The translations under genes and the position numbers were made by a program. Below, piece after piece: positions 44,742 through 55,660 of a stretch of DNA of 64,000 bases. The stretch is from Saxidomus purpurata (lineage: Eukaryota > Mollusca > Bivalvia > Venerida > Veneridae): positions 24,596,268 to 24,660,267 of the forward strand of contig JAFMSR010000002.1 of NCBI GenBank assembly GCA_022818135.1, written 5' to 3'. How positions within the stretch are numbered: position 1 is the stretch's first letter; each line of letters opens with the position of its first letter. The notes beneath the pieces are model-generated. The model searched no databases, was not told where the DNA came from, and was given only the letters and a program-made list of their open reading frames with translations.

Positions 44742-45560
44742 GTATGAATCTGTCTAAACTCTGTTCAAAGAATTCCATGCAGAACTCTGGTTGCTATAGC
44801 AACAATTAGAAAAGCATAAAAAAAATCTTCTCAAATCAGGCGGCCCAGAGCTTAGATATTTGGTCTGTAGCATCTACCAAGACTGTCAAGTTATGACCCC
44901 TATGTCAAAATTGACCCCACCCGGGGGTCACTTGATTTTACATAGGTTTATTTAGGAAATCTTTAAATATCTTCTCTGAAACGGTGAGGCATTATAGCTT
45001 AGATATTTAGCATGTATGCTTGTCTATTGGACCTGTACCAAGATTTATTCAGACCCCTGGGTCAAAATTAACCCAGCCTGAAGGTCACTTGATTGAAAGG
45101 TTTAAATAGGAAAACTTCAAGAATTGTCTTCTCTAAAATCAGAGGGCCTAGAGCTTAGATATTTGGAATATAGCATTGTATAGTGGACTTCTACCAAGAT
45201 TGTTCAAATCATGACTCCTGAGTAAAAATTGACCCGCCCCAGGGTCACCGGTTTTTACATAGGTTTATATCAGAACATTTTCTTGTTTCAAATCAAAAGG
45301 CATAGAACTTAGATACTTGGCAGATAGCATTGACTTATTGGTTCTCTACCAAGATTGTTCAACCTCTACGGATGGGGTCGCTTGATTTTACATAGGCTTA
45401 TATAGGACAAACTTTAAAATCATTGAAACTACGAGGCCTAGATCTTAAATATATAGCATGTAGTGTTGCCTAGTGAACCACTACCAAGTATGTTCAAATC
45501 ATGATCCCTGGGTCAAAATTGAACCAGTCCGTTCAGGGAGGGGGTGGGGGTGGGGTTACT
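44742..45560 (-). mobile_element. Family B element, reverse orientation, partly decayed
   Basis: It begins with GAATTCCATGCAGAACTCTGGTTGC, in halves GAATTCCATGCAG and CTCTGGTTGCTATAG, which is the 3' part of B seen at 7085-7130. Four to five units follow with GAGCTTAGATATTTGG and CCAAGATTGTTCAAATCATG. No start hairpin. Confidence 0.75.
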
Positions 45561-46340
45561 TGATTTACATATATACATTGTATTGAACAAAGTCCAGCAG
45601 TTTATTACGTGGTGATTTTGTCCATTGTCCATCCATCAGTCTGTCCATTTACTTTTCCTTGATAACACTCTACATGTCACACTTTTCATTTGAAATTAAG
45701 CAACGTTGTACGAAAAACCGAATATGCTACAGCAGATAATTATAAAACCTTGACAACTCTCTTTAAGTCACATTTTTTTTATGGATTTTCCTAAAACATG
45801 CTCAGGATGCCTGTAACCTGTAGATGATTTGGATTGAAATTGAGCCATGCTGTGGGAAAACCAATTGTGCTTCTTCTAAAACCTTGATATCATTTCACAT
45901 TTTCCAAAAGATTTTCACAAGACTTACTCAGAACAGCCCAGTAGAGTGATACTAGCCCTTCTTGGGCCTCCGGTTTAGTCACACAACTGTACTTTTTTCT
46001 TAAGATGATCCAGTTTCAATTTCTGACCAGACTATTCCGACTAATTTTCATAATTGCTTGTAGAGAGTTCACAAAATGTTTAGAACTCCTTTAGGTCAAT
46101 GACGGCTCAGTTCCAACCCCAACCCAAATTTAATCAAGACAAACATTCTAAAAAAGAGACATCTATCATGTTAACAAGGAATTGTCTGTTGATCTCGAAT
46201 GAAGCCTGCATGGTTACAATTACTCATCCTAGAATATGAGCTTACAAGTTTCAAGCATTTTTAAATTAACAGGGAACAACAGACAGTTCTAATGTGGACG
46301 ATTGTGACCTTGAACTTTTACCTACTAATGACTAAATTAA
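45561..46340. repeat. Decayed tandem-core sequence
   Basis: Phrases such as GTCCATTGTCCATCCATCAG, CCTTGATAACACTCTACATG and GATTGTGACCTTGAACTTTTACC resemble linker and cores of the other families. Too diverged to delimit. Confidence 0.4.
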
Positions 46341-46650
46341 GAGCAGTCAGCTATTTACATTAATGTCAGTAATTTTTTGAAAATGAGAATGATGCTGTGT
46401 CCTTGATTTTTTGCACTGCCCAAAAATTGGAATGATTTTGTTGTAAAAGCAACCTTTTCATTCTAAAGAATTTGCAGTGCAAGTCTAATCAACTTCGAGT
46501 AAATACCTTGAGGTATTACCCTGCTGGCGGCAAAATGTTCCTGCCTTTGTGACCAACGCTGATCATGACCAGCCTTCACATCTGTACATTCTGATCATGG
46601 TCTACTCTGCTGTTGAAACAGTCAATTTTCAGCAAGCAACACTATAAATA
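46341..46650. other. No gene seen
   Basis: AT-rich. Contains GCTGATCATGACCAGC and CTGATCATGGTCTAC, variants of the minisatellite motif of 10030-10293. Confidence 0.45.
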
Positions 46651-47536
46651 CAGTAAACTCCGTATATATCGACTCCGGATATAACGTAACTTTGGATATA
46701 ACGAACAGTTTTTTTGGCCCGATTTTGTCCCTTCTTTGTTTAATGTAAAAATATACGGTTATATTGTACTCCGGTTATAAGGAAACTCCAGATATAAGGA
46801 CCAATATTTTCTGGCCCAACAATGAAAAATGTACAATAAAGTAATTGTATATATCGAACTGCAAATATGTTCCGAAGAGTTAAAAAATCCGTTGATCTTG
46901 CATCTGCATTGTACCTGTACATGTAGCTATTATTCATAAAGGTAAATCATTACACATGTGTACCCTTTTGGAAAGTAGTTAAATGAGAATACAAACGTAA
47001 TTGCTAAGTAGGACATTCAAGTGATAGTATTTTACGTATATAATTGTGAGCGTTTCTTTAAAAGCATGTAGACGGGATGAAATCCCATATTGGGAAAAAG
47101 CCTTGTTAAATATTTCAAGTTATGGCAAGTGAGCGAAAATCAGCTTTCTTCAATTGGTATTTATACAGACGGAGTTTTGAAATTTCTGTCCATTCATAAA
47201 ACATTTACATTTGTACATGATTGACTCATGGAGAAAAACGTAAAACGCTCACATTAGAAAATACATTCCTTGCAACTATTTTACAAAGGTTTGCGAATAT
47301 AGAAAATGATAACAGATATAGATCTTTATAACTCTTCAAATACAGAGCAACTATAAGTTGATGGTTCGGATTTTATTACATTTGGCTTTAATAATACTTG
47401 TTCGATATATATTTTAGTTTGATATATATATACATCGTATATAAGGAACTTGTTCGATATACGGATATAAGGAACTCCGGATATAAGGAACAAAATTGAA
47501 AGGTCCCGAGGAGTTCGTTATAAGCGGAGTTTACTG
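46651..47536. mobile_element. Pogo/mariner-like MITE
   Basis: 886 bp flanked by TA (46649-46650 and 47537-47538). Terminal inverted repeat CAGTAAACTCCG with further GGATATAAGGAAC/GATATAACG pairing inside. CAGT ends with TA duplication are typical of the pogo branch. No transposase frame. Confidence 0.75.
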
Positions 47537-48065
47537 TAATGTTCAAATTGAAAAATGAAAATCCATACTAGAAATTTTACCTTGCAAAATACATTTTGTA
47601 TTCAGTATCTGTCCTTCAAAACTAAAATTATTGACCCTTCATTATTATCTTTTTTAGGGTAATCCTCTTTAGCTTTCATCCCAGTGGCCCAAAATTCAAT
47701 ACTTAAACACTGTCTCTAAGAAGTAAGCAATGCCTCATTTATTTGCTGTTGAGATACCGAGTTTATTTCATATTTTAATTAGAGTGACTTGACCTTGATC
47801 CCAGCGGCTCTAAATTCAATATCAGTAAGTTAAATACATAGCTATATTTATTATACCATTCCTTGCTAACTATTGAAGAGCTTTTGTTTTTAATCAATGA
47901 TCTTCACACAGTGACCAATCACATGTAAGCTAGGTCTCTATTATAGGTTTGCTATGTACCAAGTTTAGTGGCATATCGATCTGAACATAAGCTATTGACC
48001 AGAAAATGCCTGCTTAATGCTGTCTGCCATAGCTTTGTAAGTGAAGCATTTAAATACACCATAAA
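47537..48065. other. No gene seen
   Basis: AT-rich, with a faint GTGACTTGACCTTGATCCC-type core remnant near 47786. Confidence 0.4.
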
Positions 48066-48235
48066 ATGATTGGGGTGAGCAGTTGCATGGAGGTTAAGGT
48101 GTATGCCGCTCATCCTAGAGGTTGCTGGTTCGAGCCTCAATTGGGTTACGGCCATACCTCCTCATAAGACACCAGTACTGGTTTTTCCAGGATGCTGACT
48201 TGAGAGTTACTCGATAAGCTTCAAGTTTTCTTCAC
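48066..48235 (+). mobile_element. tRNA-derived SINE
   Basis: An A-box-like TGCATGGAGGTTAAGG and B-box GGTTCGAGCC with tRNA spacing, then a tail CATAAGACACCAGTACTGG and CCAGGATGCTGAC. The tRNA part has no proper cloverleaf ends, so this is a SINE rather than a tRNA gene. Related to 41150-41275. Confidence 0.7.
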
Positions 48236-50490
48236 AACCCAGCTACAAATAATTTAGGCTAAACTTAAAATGATAAGAACATACAAACATTTTTTTGCAA
48301 ATTTTATTTCAAAAATATGATATTAACAGTGGTATGAGATTCAGTTACATTATATCAGTATCAGGTAACAAGAACATAGCAAAATATGATGCATGTTATA
48401 AAAGGGACTGTGGCAAAAGGCAAAATGCATAAATAACAGTGGACATAAACTCACAGGGTTCTTTTGGTTACTTCAACAAGACGGACATCATGCCTTCTTA
48501 TTCCTTAGTATGAAAATAAGTACTATTCTTTCACTCAAAATATATTCATATATGGTAACAATCTATCATGCATACTGCGACTAAACTGGTTTAAGATGGT
48601 ATGCAGTATACAGCTATCAGAACATAAAACATACATCAAGAACTGTTGAAACAAACATGAAATATATAGCCAATCAAAACACTGCAAACAATTTAATCAA
48701 ATGTATAAAGTGTTCCTTCTTTTGAGGCTCAATGTCACCACCTGTAGTTTTTCACCCTGACTATGCTAAACTTCTTAAATGGACTTCTCCATCGTACAGA
48801 ACGGAAATTACCATTAAATGTTCATAGAGGTGTGCAGACAAAATTTATTAACTAAACAGTGAACAGTGCAGATCATTATCAGACTGTATATTATGTACAG
48901 GCTGATCATGATCTGCACTGATCAAAAATGGTCAGAAGCAGGGTAAAGTTTAAAAAAAATCAGTCCAGAAGCATACACCTCAAAATTTTAACACTTAAAC
49001 AAAATTTCCCCCTGACCCTTAAACCAGTAAATCAGCAAAATTAAAGTAGAACTGATAATTTTAAACTGTATCTGGTTTGAAAGGTTTCCTACTCTTGCTG
49101 TGACCTTGAGTCCAATTTTTTTTATAGTTATCAAAGATATGAAGAGTGACTTGAGTTTCATACGATTAAGATTCACTTTAATCTGACCTTAAAACGAATT
49201 TTCTAATTGTTTCTTAGAAAAGTGAAAAAAATGAAATTGATTGAACTTCCTTTCCAATTAAGAACATATTGCAATCTGAAAACATCAGCAGACTTCTCTT
49301 TAGTGCAAAAAAGTTAGAACTTCAACCTTGTTAAACTGAAATGACGATTACGAATCAAAGAATGGTGTAAAATTAACAACATTTACCCTATCCTCCCACA
49401 AAATGATCAGCGCATCTGTACCGAAAGCCCAAGTGAACAAGGCAAGAGAAAAGCAAAAGTCCAATTGAAAATAATGCCACTAATAGTTGGTTTATATTCA
49501 AAGTTTTGTACAAAGAACATTTTAGCCTTCATAACATTGTTTATTTAATCATTTAACAATATTCATGAAGTAAGACTGTGTTATTGTTGGCTGAAAAATT
49601 TAATATACCAGGTATGAGCTGAATTTCATTTAATTTTGCATTCAGGACTGGACCACTTACAGCTCTGTTATAACAAGATCTAGCATCTACTTCCTCATTG
49701 TAAGTCTAAGTAGAATATAATACATGTATTGGTTTCAAACAAGCTTCACAAACAAGGAAATTCATAATATTGATCATGTTGATATAAACAAGGAAATAAA
49801 GTGTATTGGTTATTCAGTTTTGTCAGTACTACAGACGTATGCCAAATTTACATCCAGTGAGTACTCTCCATGAGTCTACAGCAAAATAATTATGTTCATG
49901 GTTCAGGTATTTTGAAATACTTGTAACTATGCACACACAGTTTTGTGTGGTTGGTTGCGCCCTATGATATTCAGTATTAGTTTTTGTGAACAAGTTCAAG
50001 TTTGTTTATCAAAACACTTTTCTTCAATCCTTGAAAAAGGAAAACATTAAGCCTCTGATTGTTGGGCTCTTATGGGATTTTTCATTTGCCAAAACAAAAG
50101 CAGCAGAAAAACAAAAGAAATCTAATACCAAACTATATGTAATATAATCTTAAAATACAGTTAAAAACAAAAAAAAGATTGAAAACTTGGTTAAACATTC
50201 TGCATTTGAACAAAAGGTGAAAAAGTCAACTAATGAGATATGTCCATTGTTTAATAGGCTCCCAAGTGTTGCCCACAGGTATTGGCCAGGTTCGTTATTC
50301 ATTCCCCCCCCCAGTCTTATAGTATCATGAACATTATGACTTTTGTTTCAGAATGTATTCTTAAAACAAATTTACTGTTTATAAAATAGTCTCTTTACTG
50401 GAGGAAAAAATTATTGTTAAAATTGAATTATGTTCACCAGCTTCAATGAAAATGAAAACAAAAATTAAATGTACATAATAGAACTAGACA

Positions 50491-50577
50491 AGCGCCTGTG
50501 GTTTTCTCCAGAGACATGTTTATTGTATGTAACTGCCTGTGGTTTTCTCCAGAGACATGTTTATTGTATGTAACTAC
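50491..50577 (+). repeat. 46-bp tandem duplication
   Basis: GCCTGTGGTTTTCTCCAGAG...GTATGTAACT occurs twice in tandem without differences, so it is recent. Confidence 0.85.
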
Positions 50578-53205
50578 CGGTAGGTTCTAAGGTGATAATT
50601 AACGAGATCACATACCTTCATTCCTGAAGGTGACCCACCATCATTCCTGAAGGTGAATTAATCAATAAAGCTTACGAAATGTATGACTTGTAACATGTAT
50701 CGTGCATCTATAAACATGCAATAGAATAAACACAGGTTATTTTCACTACTTCCTTGAAATGGACCTTAATGTCTGAATGAAAATACTCAAATAGGAAGAA
50801 TAAATTAATCTTTTAAGATAAATTTCAGACATACCTTTAACCCAAGAACAGGAAAAAAAGTTCATCTCACATTTTCAATGTTATTAAAATTATGCATACA
50901 TTTCACTATGCATGTGTACCATTACATATTTACATATTTTAATAAAAAATAACAAACAGATTTTACAGTGACCTGTACGTACAAAAATCTTTAAAAAAAA
51001 GCTTGGAAAAGAGAACAAAGACGCAAACCAAGGAATTGTAAAGTGTATTATGCAAAATGTAAAAGGGAAATGTATGTTTAATGTGTCTAGCACTTTATGG
51101 TTTATATCACTTATAGTACAATGCTAGCATTATATCACGCTCATCAGTCTCAAAAATAATTCACACACAATGGAATTGGAAGACATAAATTGTAATGTAC
51201 AGCTCCCTTTTATACAACGTTTTCGCATTTCAAGGTGATAAAAATAGAAATGAAACAAAGAGAAATTATAACATGGTAAACCTAGTTATCATATTATAGA
51301 CACAATATGCACATTATTAACCTTGGGCAGTCTTACAGGCCCCAGTGCATGTTCCCACCCAAGACAACCTTGGAAATCATATTTTCTACAGCATTAACAT
51401 TTTTCCAAGGTTTTTTTGGACCACATCAAAATTTTTAAATTGAGGTTTTACAATATTCAAACCATAAGTCCCTTGGCTCATAAATAGTTCCTCAACCAAA
51501 ACGACAAATTTGAAAGTTAGATATCTAGAATCTTCATCAAATAGTAACGCGATGTGACTGTGTTAAACAACAAAACTTTTTAACAATATTTCCACATAAA
51601 AAAGGGGGGAAAACATGCATCACTTTTATAAGTAAATCTATTTTAGTCACAGGATTACTTCAGAAAGACAATCTGCATCAGTATACTTTAAAATAAAAAC
51701 ATGTTAATTTGGAAAACATGAAAGCAAAGAGCCCCTTTTCAAAAAAATAAATATATTAATTTAATTCTGAGAGTAAAATTATCTGTTGCTGAAGGCAAGT
51801 AGTTCTGCCCTTGAGACCAGTGCAGATCATGATCAATCTGCAGATCATATTCAGCACTGTCCTCTCTTTCATCAATACATTTTCAATGGCTGTCCATCTT
51901 AACCAATATACATGATACTGTCCAAAGAGAAAGATTGACAAGGTAAATTAAGACATGAGAGAAATGCTGCCAACTCTTTACGGAAGATTTTCAATGCTGA
52001 AAATGACACTGTAGTAGTATTGCAAGACATGTGCAGAGCTGCACACTTCAAATATCAAAACACCAGTAGCTTTATCAAATTTATCAAAACTTTTTATTTA
52101 TGCTTGACAAGTTATTTCATAATGACATGTTTATGAATTTAACACATTCTCAAGGTAACAACTTTGCAAGTTCATAAGATATACTGTGTGTACAATAATG
52201 AAAATATGCGATACATGTCATAAAAAAGATTTTGGCAAAATCTCCTAGCCACCCCAACAAAAAATGTGGAGGTATAGGGTTATCTACATGGTTACTGTCT
52301 CTCATAATAATGCTATTTCTCTGACAAATAAATTATACAAGATACATCCAGGAAGCTGCAAGTTCTGAGCTATTCAAAGAATTTGCTTCCTCCATTTTTC
52401 TCTTGTTTTATCAAAACTAAAAAGAATCATAATTATGAAGTTACTAAATTAATTTTTTTTACATTAAGCCAAAAGAAGGTTGCAGAAAATTCACTTTTTA
52501 CTGCAAAATGATATAGTAAAATCATGACAATGTGGTTGCCACAGAGCTGCCTTGAACTACTCATCTTATTTTCAATATTGATGTCATTTTTACCAATCCA
52601 AGGGTTTCTAGTATTTTGGGTAGATTTTAACAACAAATTATAACAGGCAAGCCAATAACTAAAAACCATAAAATTTCTTTAGCTGTTATGCCATGATTCA
52701 GAACATCAATCTCTTGAACCCCAAACGCAGGTAACAAAGTGATCTACTGACTTGTACATACATGTAACGATTGGGAAATGAGGTAAGTAACTAAAACTTT
52801 CAAAAAAAAAAACTGCCCCAATGACGAAACCCCCACAATACGGCTTGCCACAGAAGCATGCCAACCATAAGAAAGGAATGGCCACAAGGACATACATTTC
52901 AGTATAACAGTGTAAATGTCTTGTTTTAATAGCACACAAATATGTAAGGTTGGAAAGTATGGATTATTATTAAATTTAATAGGTTTATTTCAAACATGTT
53001 AATATCATTACTCCTACCAAATCAGTCTAGCAAGCGTTCTTAAGTATCATCCGGAACCTTAACTGTTCCGAGTCAGGACCTTGACCTACAGACCTCCCAA
53101 AGTCAAACCTGACCGTATTTCATGATGTTACACCTGTGTACCAAAATTATTTCACATAGGCCAAGCCTTTAACTAAGTTATATCCGGAAACCGTTTTCTG
53201 TTCAG

Positions 53206-53218
53206 GGTCACTGTGACC
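53206..53218. promoter_or_regulatory. Perfect ERE-type palindrome in F3 core
   Basis: GGTCACTGTGACC, one base before a perfect DR1. Match is seen; function is not shown. Confidence 0.4.
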
Positions 53219-53219
53219 T

Positions 53220-53232
53220 TGACCTTTGACCT
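53220..53232 (-). promoter_or_regulatory. Perfect DR1 motif in F3 core
   Basis: TGACCTTTGACCT; also forms TCAAGGTCA-type extended half-sites with its neighbours. Confidence 0.35.
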
Positions 53233-53461
53233 ACTGACCCCAAGCGAACTTGACTGTATTTTAGATATGCCCTATGTAAAATATTAATGGTAAGTCATTC
53301 ATGAGTTAATCCGCCGGTTACTGTTCCAGTGTGACCTCGACCTTTGGCCTACTACCCCAAACTCAAACTTGACCTGTATTTAGTGATTTACAGTTGTGTA
53401 CCCAAAATATTTGTTGGTCCAGTCGTTCAGAGTTATCATCCGGAAACTGTTTACTGTTCAG

Positions 53462-53474
53462 GGTCACTGTGACC
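53462..53474. promoter_or_regulatory. Perfect ERE-type palindrome in F3 core, next unit
   Basis: GGTCACTGTGACC repeated 256 bp after the previous one, again directly beside a DR1. Confidence 0.4.
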
Positions 53475-53475
53475 T

Positions 53476-53488
53476 TGACCTTTGACCT
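53476..53488 (-). promoter_or_regulatory. Perfect DR1 motif in F3 core, next unit
   Basis: TGACCTTTGACCT, same arrangement as at 53220. Confidence 0.35.
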
Positions 53489-54134
53489 ACTGACCCCAAG
53501 TCGTACTTGACCTGTATTTTTTATGGCACCTGTGTACCAAATAGTATTTAAATCGGCGCAGGTAACATCCGGAAACCATAAACTAAAACTTTCCTATAAA
53601 CCCCCCCAAACTTCGTTTTGTGGGGGTATAAAAACGTAACGAAATCAATGGTCCCATTATTCCTCTTTAGTAAAATAGCACCCATACTTGATTTACAAGT
53701 TTGCACATCAATACCTGACTGCACATTTCCTGCAGTCTGATCACGGTCTACACTTCATGTACATTTTACACAACCCCCCCACCCCCCCCTATGAAAAATA
53801 ATAGAACTGTCCAAACTATATGATGGGCAAGTCCATTTTACAAACGTAGTGGGAACAGGGCTAAAAATGTTTTATTTTACACGAAAAGCAATGATCAACA
53901 AACAACCTTATTCTCGCTAATATTACAAAATATTTCAAGGTTAGGAAAAAAAAAGGTTAAGCGCAATAACATGGGTTTCTTTGTTACAAATGCTAAGACA
54001 GACTTGCTAATATTTTGCTGCCCTCTCACAAGATAAAAATGGGACTTTCACATTTCATCATAAGTAACAGATGATACCAGTATTCAAACAAGGAACATAC
54101 TCTTATGTTAAATGATATGTAGTTTTCTTTTTTA

Positions 54135-54241
54135 TTACTGTTGTGTTGGATATCCCTGGGAGGTAACTCCATTATACTCTGGAAGTGCATGCCTTCTTGT
54201 GTTATGTCCCTTTTCTTCGTTGAATACTTTCGTTCGATAAT
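54135..54241 (-). CDS. Last coding exon of an unidentified gene
   Basis: The strong acceptor ACTGCTTTTTTTCCAG is followed by AT, which completes a split codon, and then 34 codons and TAA: YRTKVFNEEKGHNTRRHA, then LPEYNGVTSQGYPTQQ. Composition is polar and Gln/Pro/Tyr-rich with no membrane segment, as in a cytoplasmic tail; tyrosine motifs PEY and GYP are present. Codon use and GC are above the local background. The family is not recognised and no upstream exon could be placed, so the rest probably lies beyond 64000 or in short exons I cannot see. The stop is followed by about 6 kb that may be 3' UTR. Confidence 0.55.
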
Positions 54242-55119
54242 CTGGAAAAAAAGCAGTAAACTATTAAATTAGCAGCAGAGCATGCTAGAGGGTGTTCTCT
54301 ATCAAAAACTCATGCCATTTTTACTGAAATGTTGGACAGGGCTACAAAAACATCATAGTTGCTGGAGACCATGCAATGTCAATTATTCTAGGTACGAGAA
54401 TATGCCAGAATAGACAGGACATAACCTAATTGGATCGATCTAAAAATGTAATTTTATTTACATTGCGTTCCATTCCCCCTGCATCCTTTGCTCGCAAACA
54501 TTTTCTTAGCATGGTACTTTCAGAATTTATTTTTTTCAATTCTGACATTTTCGCCATTAGACTTACATTATCATGTCCCAAAGAAATTGTAAGTTTTCTG
54601 AAAACAACTAAATTTCGTACCAACAAATATAAATGCATTTACAGTACATGTACAAGTTGCCTAGTTTGTACATAATGAAAATGGCAACAGAGTCTAAAGT
54701 TTCATTGTGATCAATTTCATCTAAGACATTCTCATTTAGGTGCAAGACTGCATCTACGTCTAGATCTAATTGGATTGCAAGAACAAAATCAGATACATCA
54801 TTTGCTACTTTTCTGTATGTATTAATTGATCAAGAGTTCTCATCTAACTGCACATTTCATTCTCAGAAACCACTTTAACCCTCATTTACCACCTAAGCAA
54901 TTAGCCACTGGTGACAACATGACACATTTTACAATGAACTTTGCATGTGATCATGAGGTACAATTCACTGACTGAATAGGGAACTCAGGCTGTTTGGATG
55001 TGCAGGCTGATCATCATCTGCAGAAGTTGTTAAGGCAGAGTTACTTGTCAAGACATTACTTTTCAAAATCCTATTCACTGTATACACATGTATTTAACCT
55101 GAAGGCCATAGCCCCAATA
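54242..55119. other. Intron or flank; one open frame of unclear status
   Basis: A minus-strand frame at 54426-54638 has coding-like composition in its second half (MSELKKINSESTMLRKC, LRAKDAGGMERNVN) but no clear splice sites or domain. GCTGATCATCATCTGCAG at 55008 is another copy of the dispersed motif. Confidence 0.3.
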
Positions 55120-55660
55120 AATATTGACTACCATCAGGTGAAGTTAATACTGGAAAACTACTTAATCCAGTATTGACTACCCTCAGGTGAATTGAGTACT
55201 GGAAAACTACTTTCACCAGTATTGACTTCCCTCAGTTTCAGTGAATACTGGAAAACTACTTTCAACAGTATTGACTTCCCTCAGGTGAATTGAGTACTGG
55301 AAAACTACTTTCACCAGTATTGACTTCCCTCAGTTTAAGTGAATACTGGAAAACTACTTTCACCAGTATTGACTACCCTCAGGTGAATTGAGTACTGGAA
55401 AACTACTTTCACCAGTATTGACTTCCCTCAGTTTAAGTGAATACTGGAAAACTACTTTCAACAGTATTGACTTCCCTCAGGTGAATTGAGTACTGGAAAA
55501 CTACTTTCACCAGTATTGACTTCCCTCAGTTTAAGTGAATACTGGAAAACTACTTTCAACAGTACTGACTTTGCTCAGGTGAATTGAGTACTGGAAAATG
55601 ACTGTAACATGTTGCCTATCCTCAGGTGAAGTGAGAACTGGAAAATTACTGTCACCAACT
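55120..55660 (+). repeat. Minisatellite, 51-bp monomers in alternating dimers
   Basis: About ten units of the type ACTGGAAAACTACTTTCACC, AGTATTGACTTCCCTCAG. GGTGAATTGAGT and TTTAAGTGAAT alternate as the variable part, giving a 102-bp higher-order repeat. The last units decay. Confidence 0.85.

Larger units (their letters stand above)
52800..53632 (+). mobile_element. Family F3 element, second copy
   Basis: It shares the F3 leader (CCCCCACAATACGGCTTG, CATAAGAAAGGAATGGCCAC) and the CCCCCAAACTTCG...GTGGGGGTAT end hairpin with 11814-13051. The core units are of the GGTCACTGTGACC type, which differs from that copy: same ends, different core. Confidence 0.75.
48236..54134 (-). other. Long unique AT-rich stretch, possible 3' UTR
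   Basis: About 5.9 kb with no open exon, lying directly 3' of the coding exon 54135-54241 (minus strand). A TTTATT (AATAAA on the minus strand) at about 48303 near the far end could be the poly(A) signal. It holds a GATCATGATCTGCACTG copy at 48903, a 46-bp tandem duplicate and one F3 element. The UTR reading is inference. Confidence 0.35.

Noticed and set aside
48066..48235. Functional tRNA gene (also 58724-58880, 62042-62160)
   Set aside because: A- and B-box-like sequences are present but acceptor stems do not pair and SINE bodies follow.
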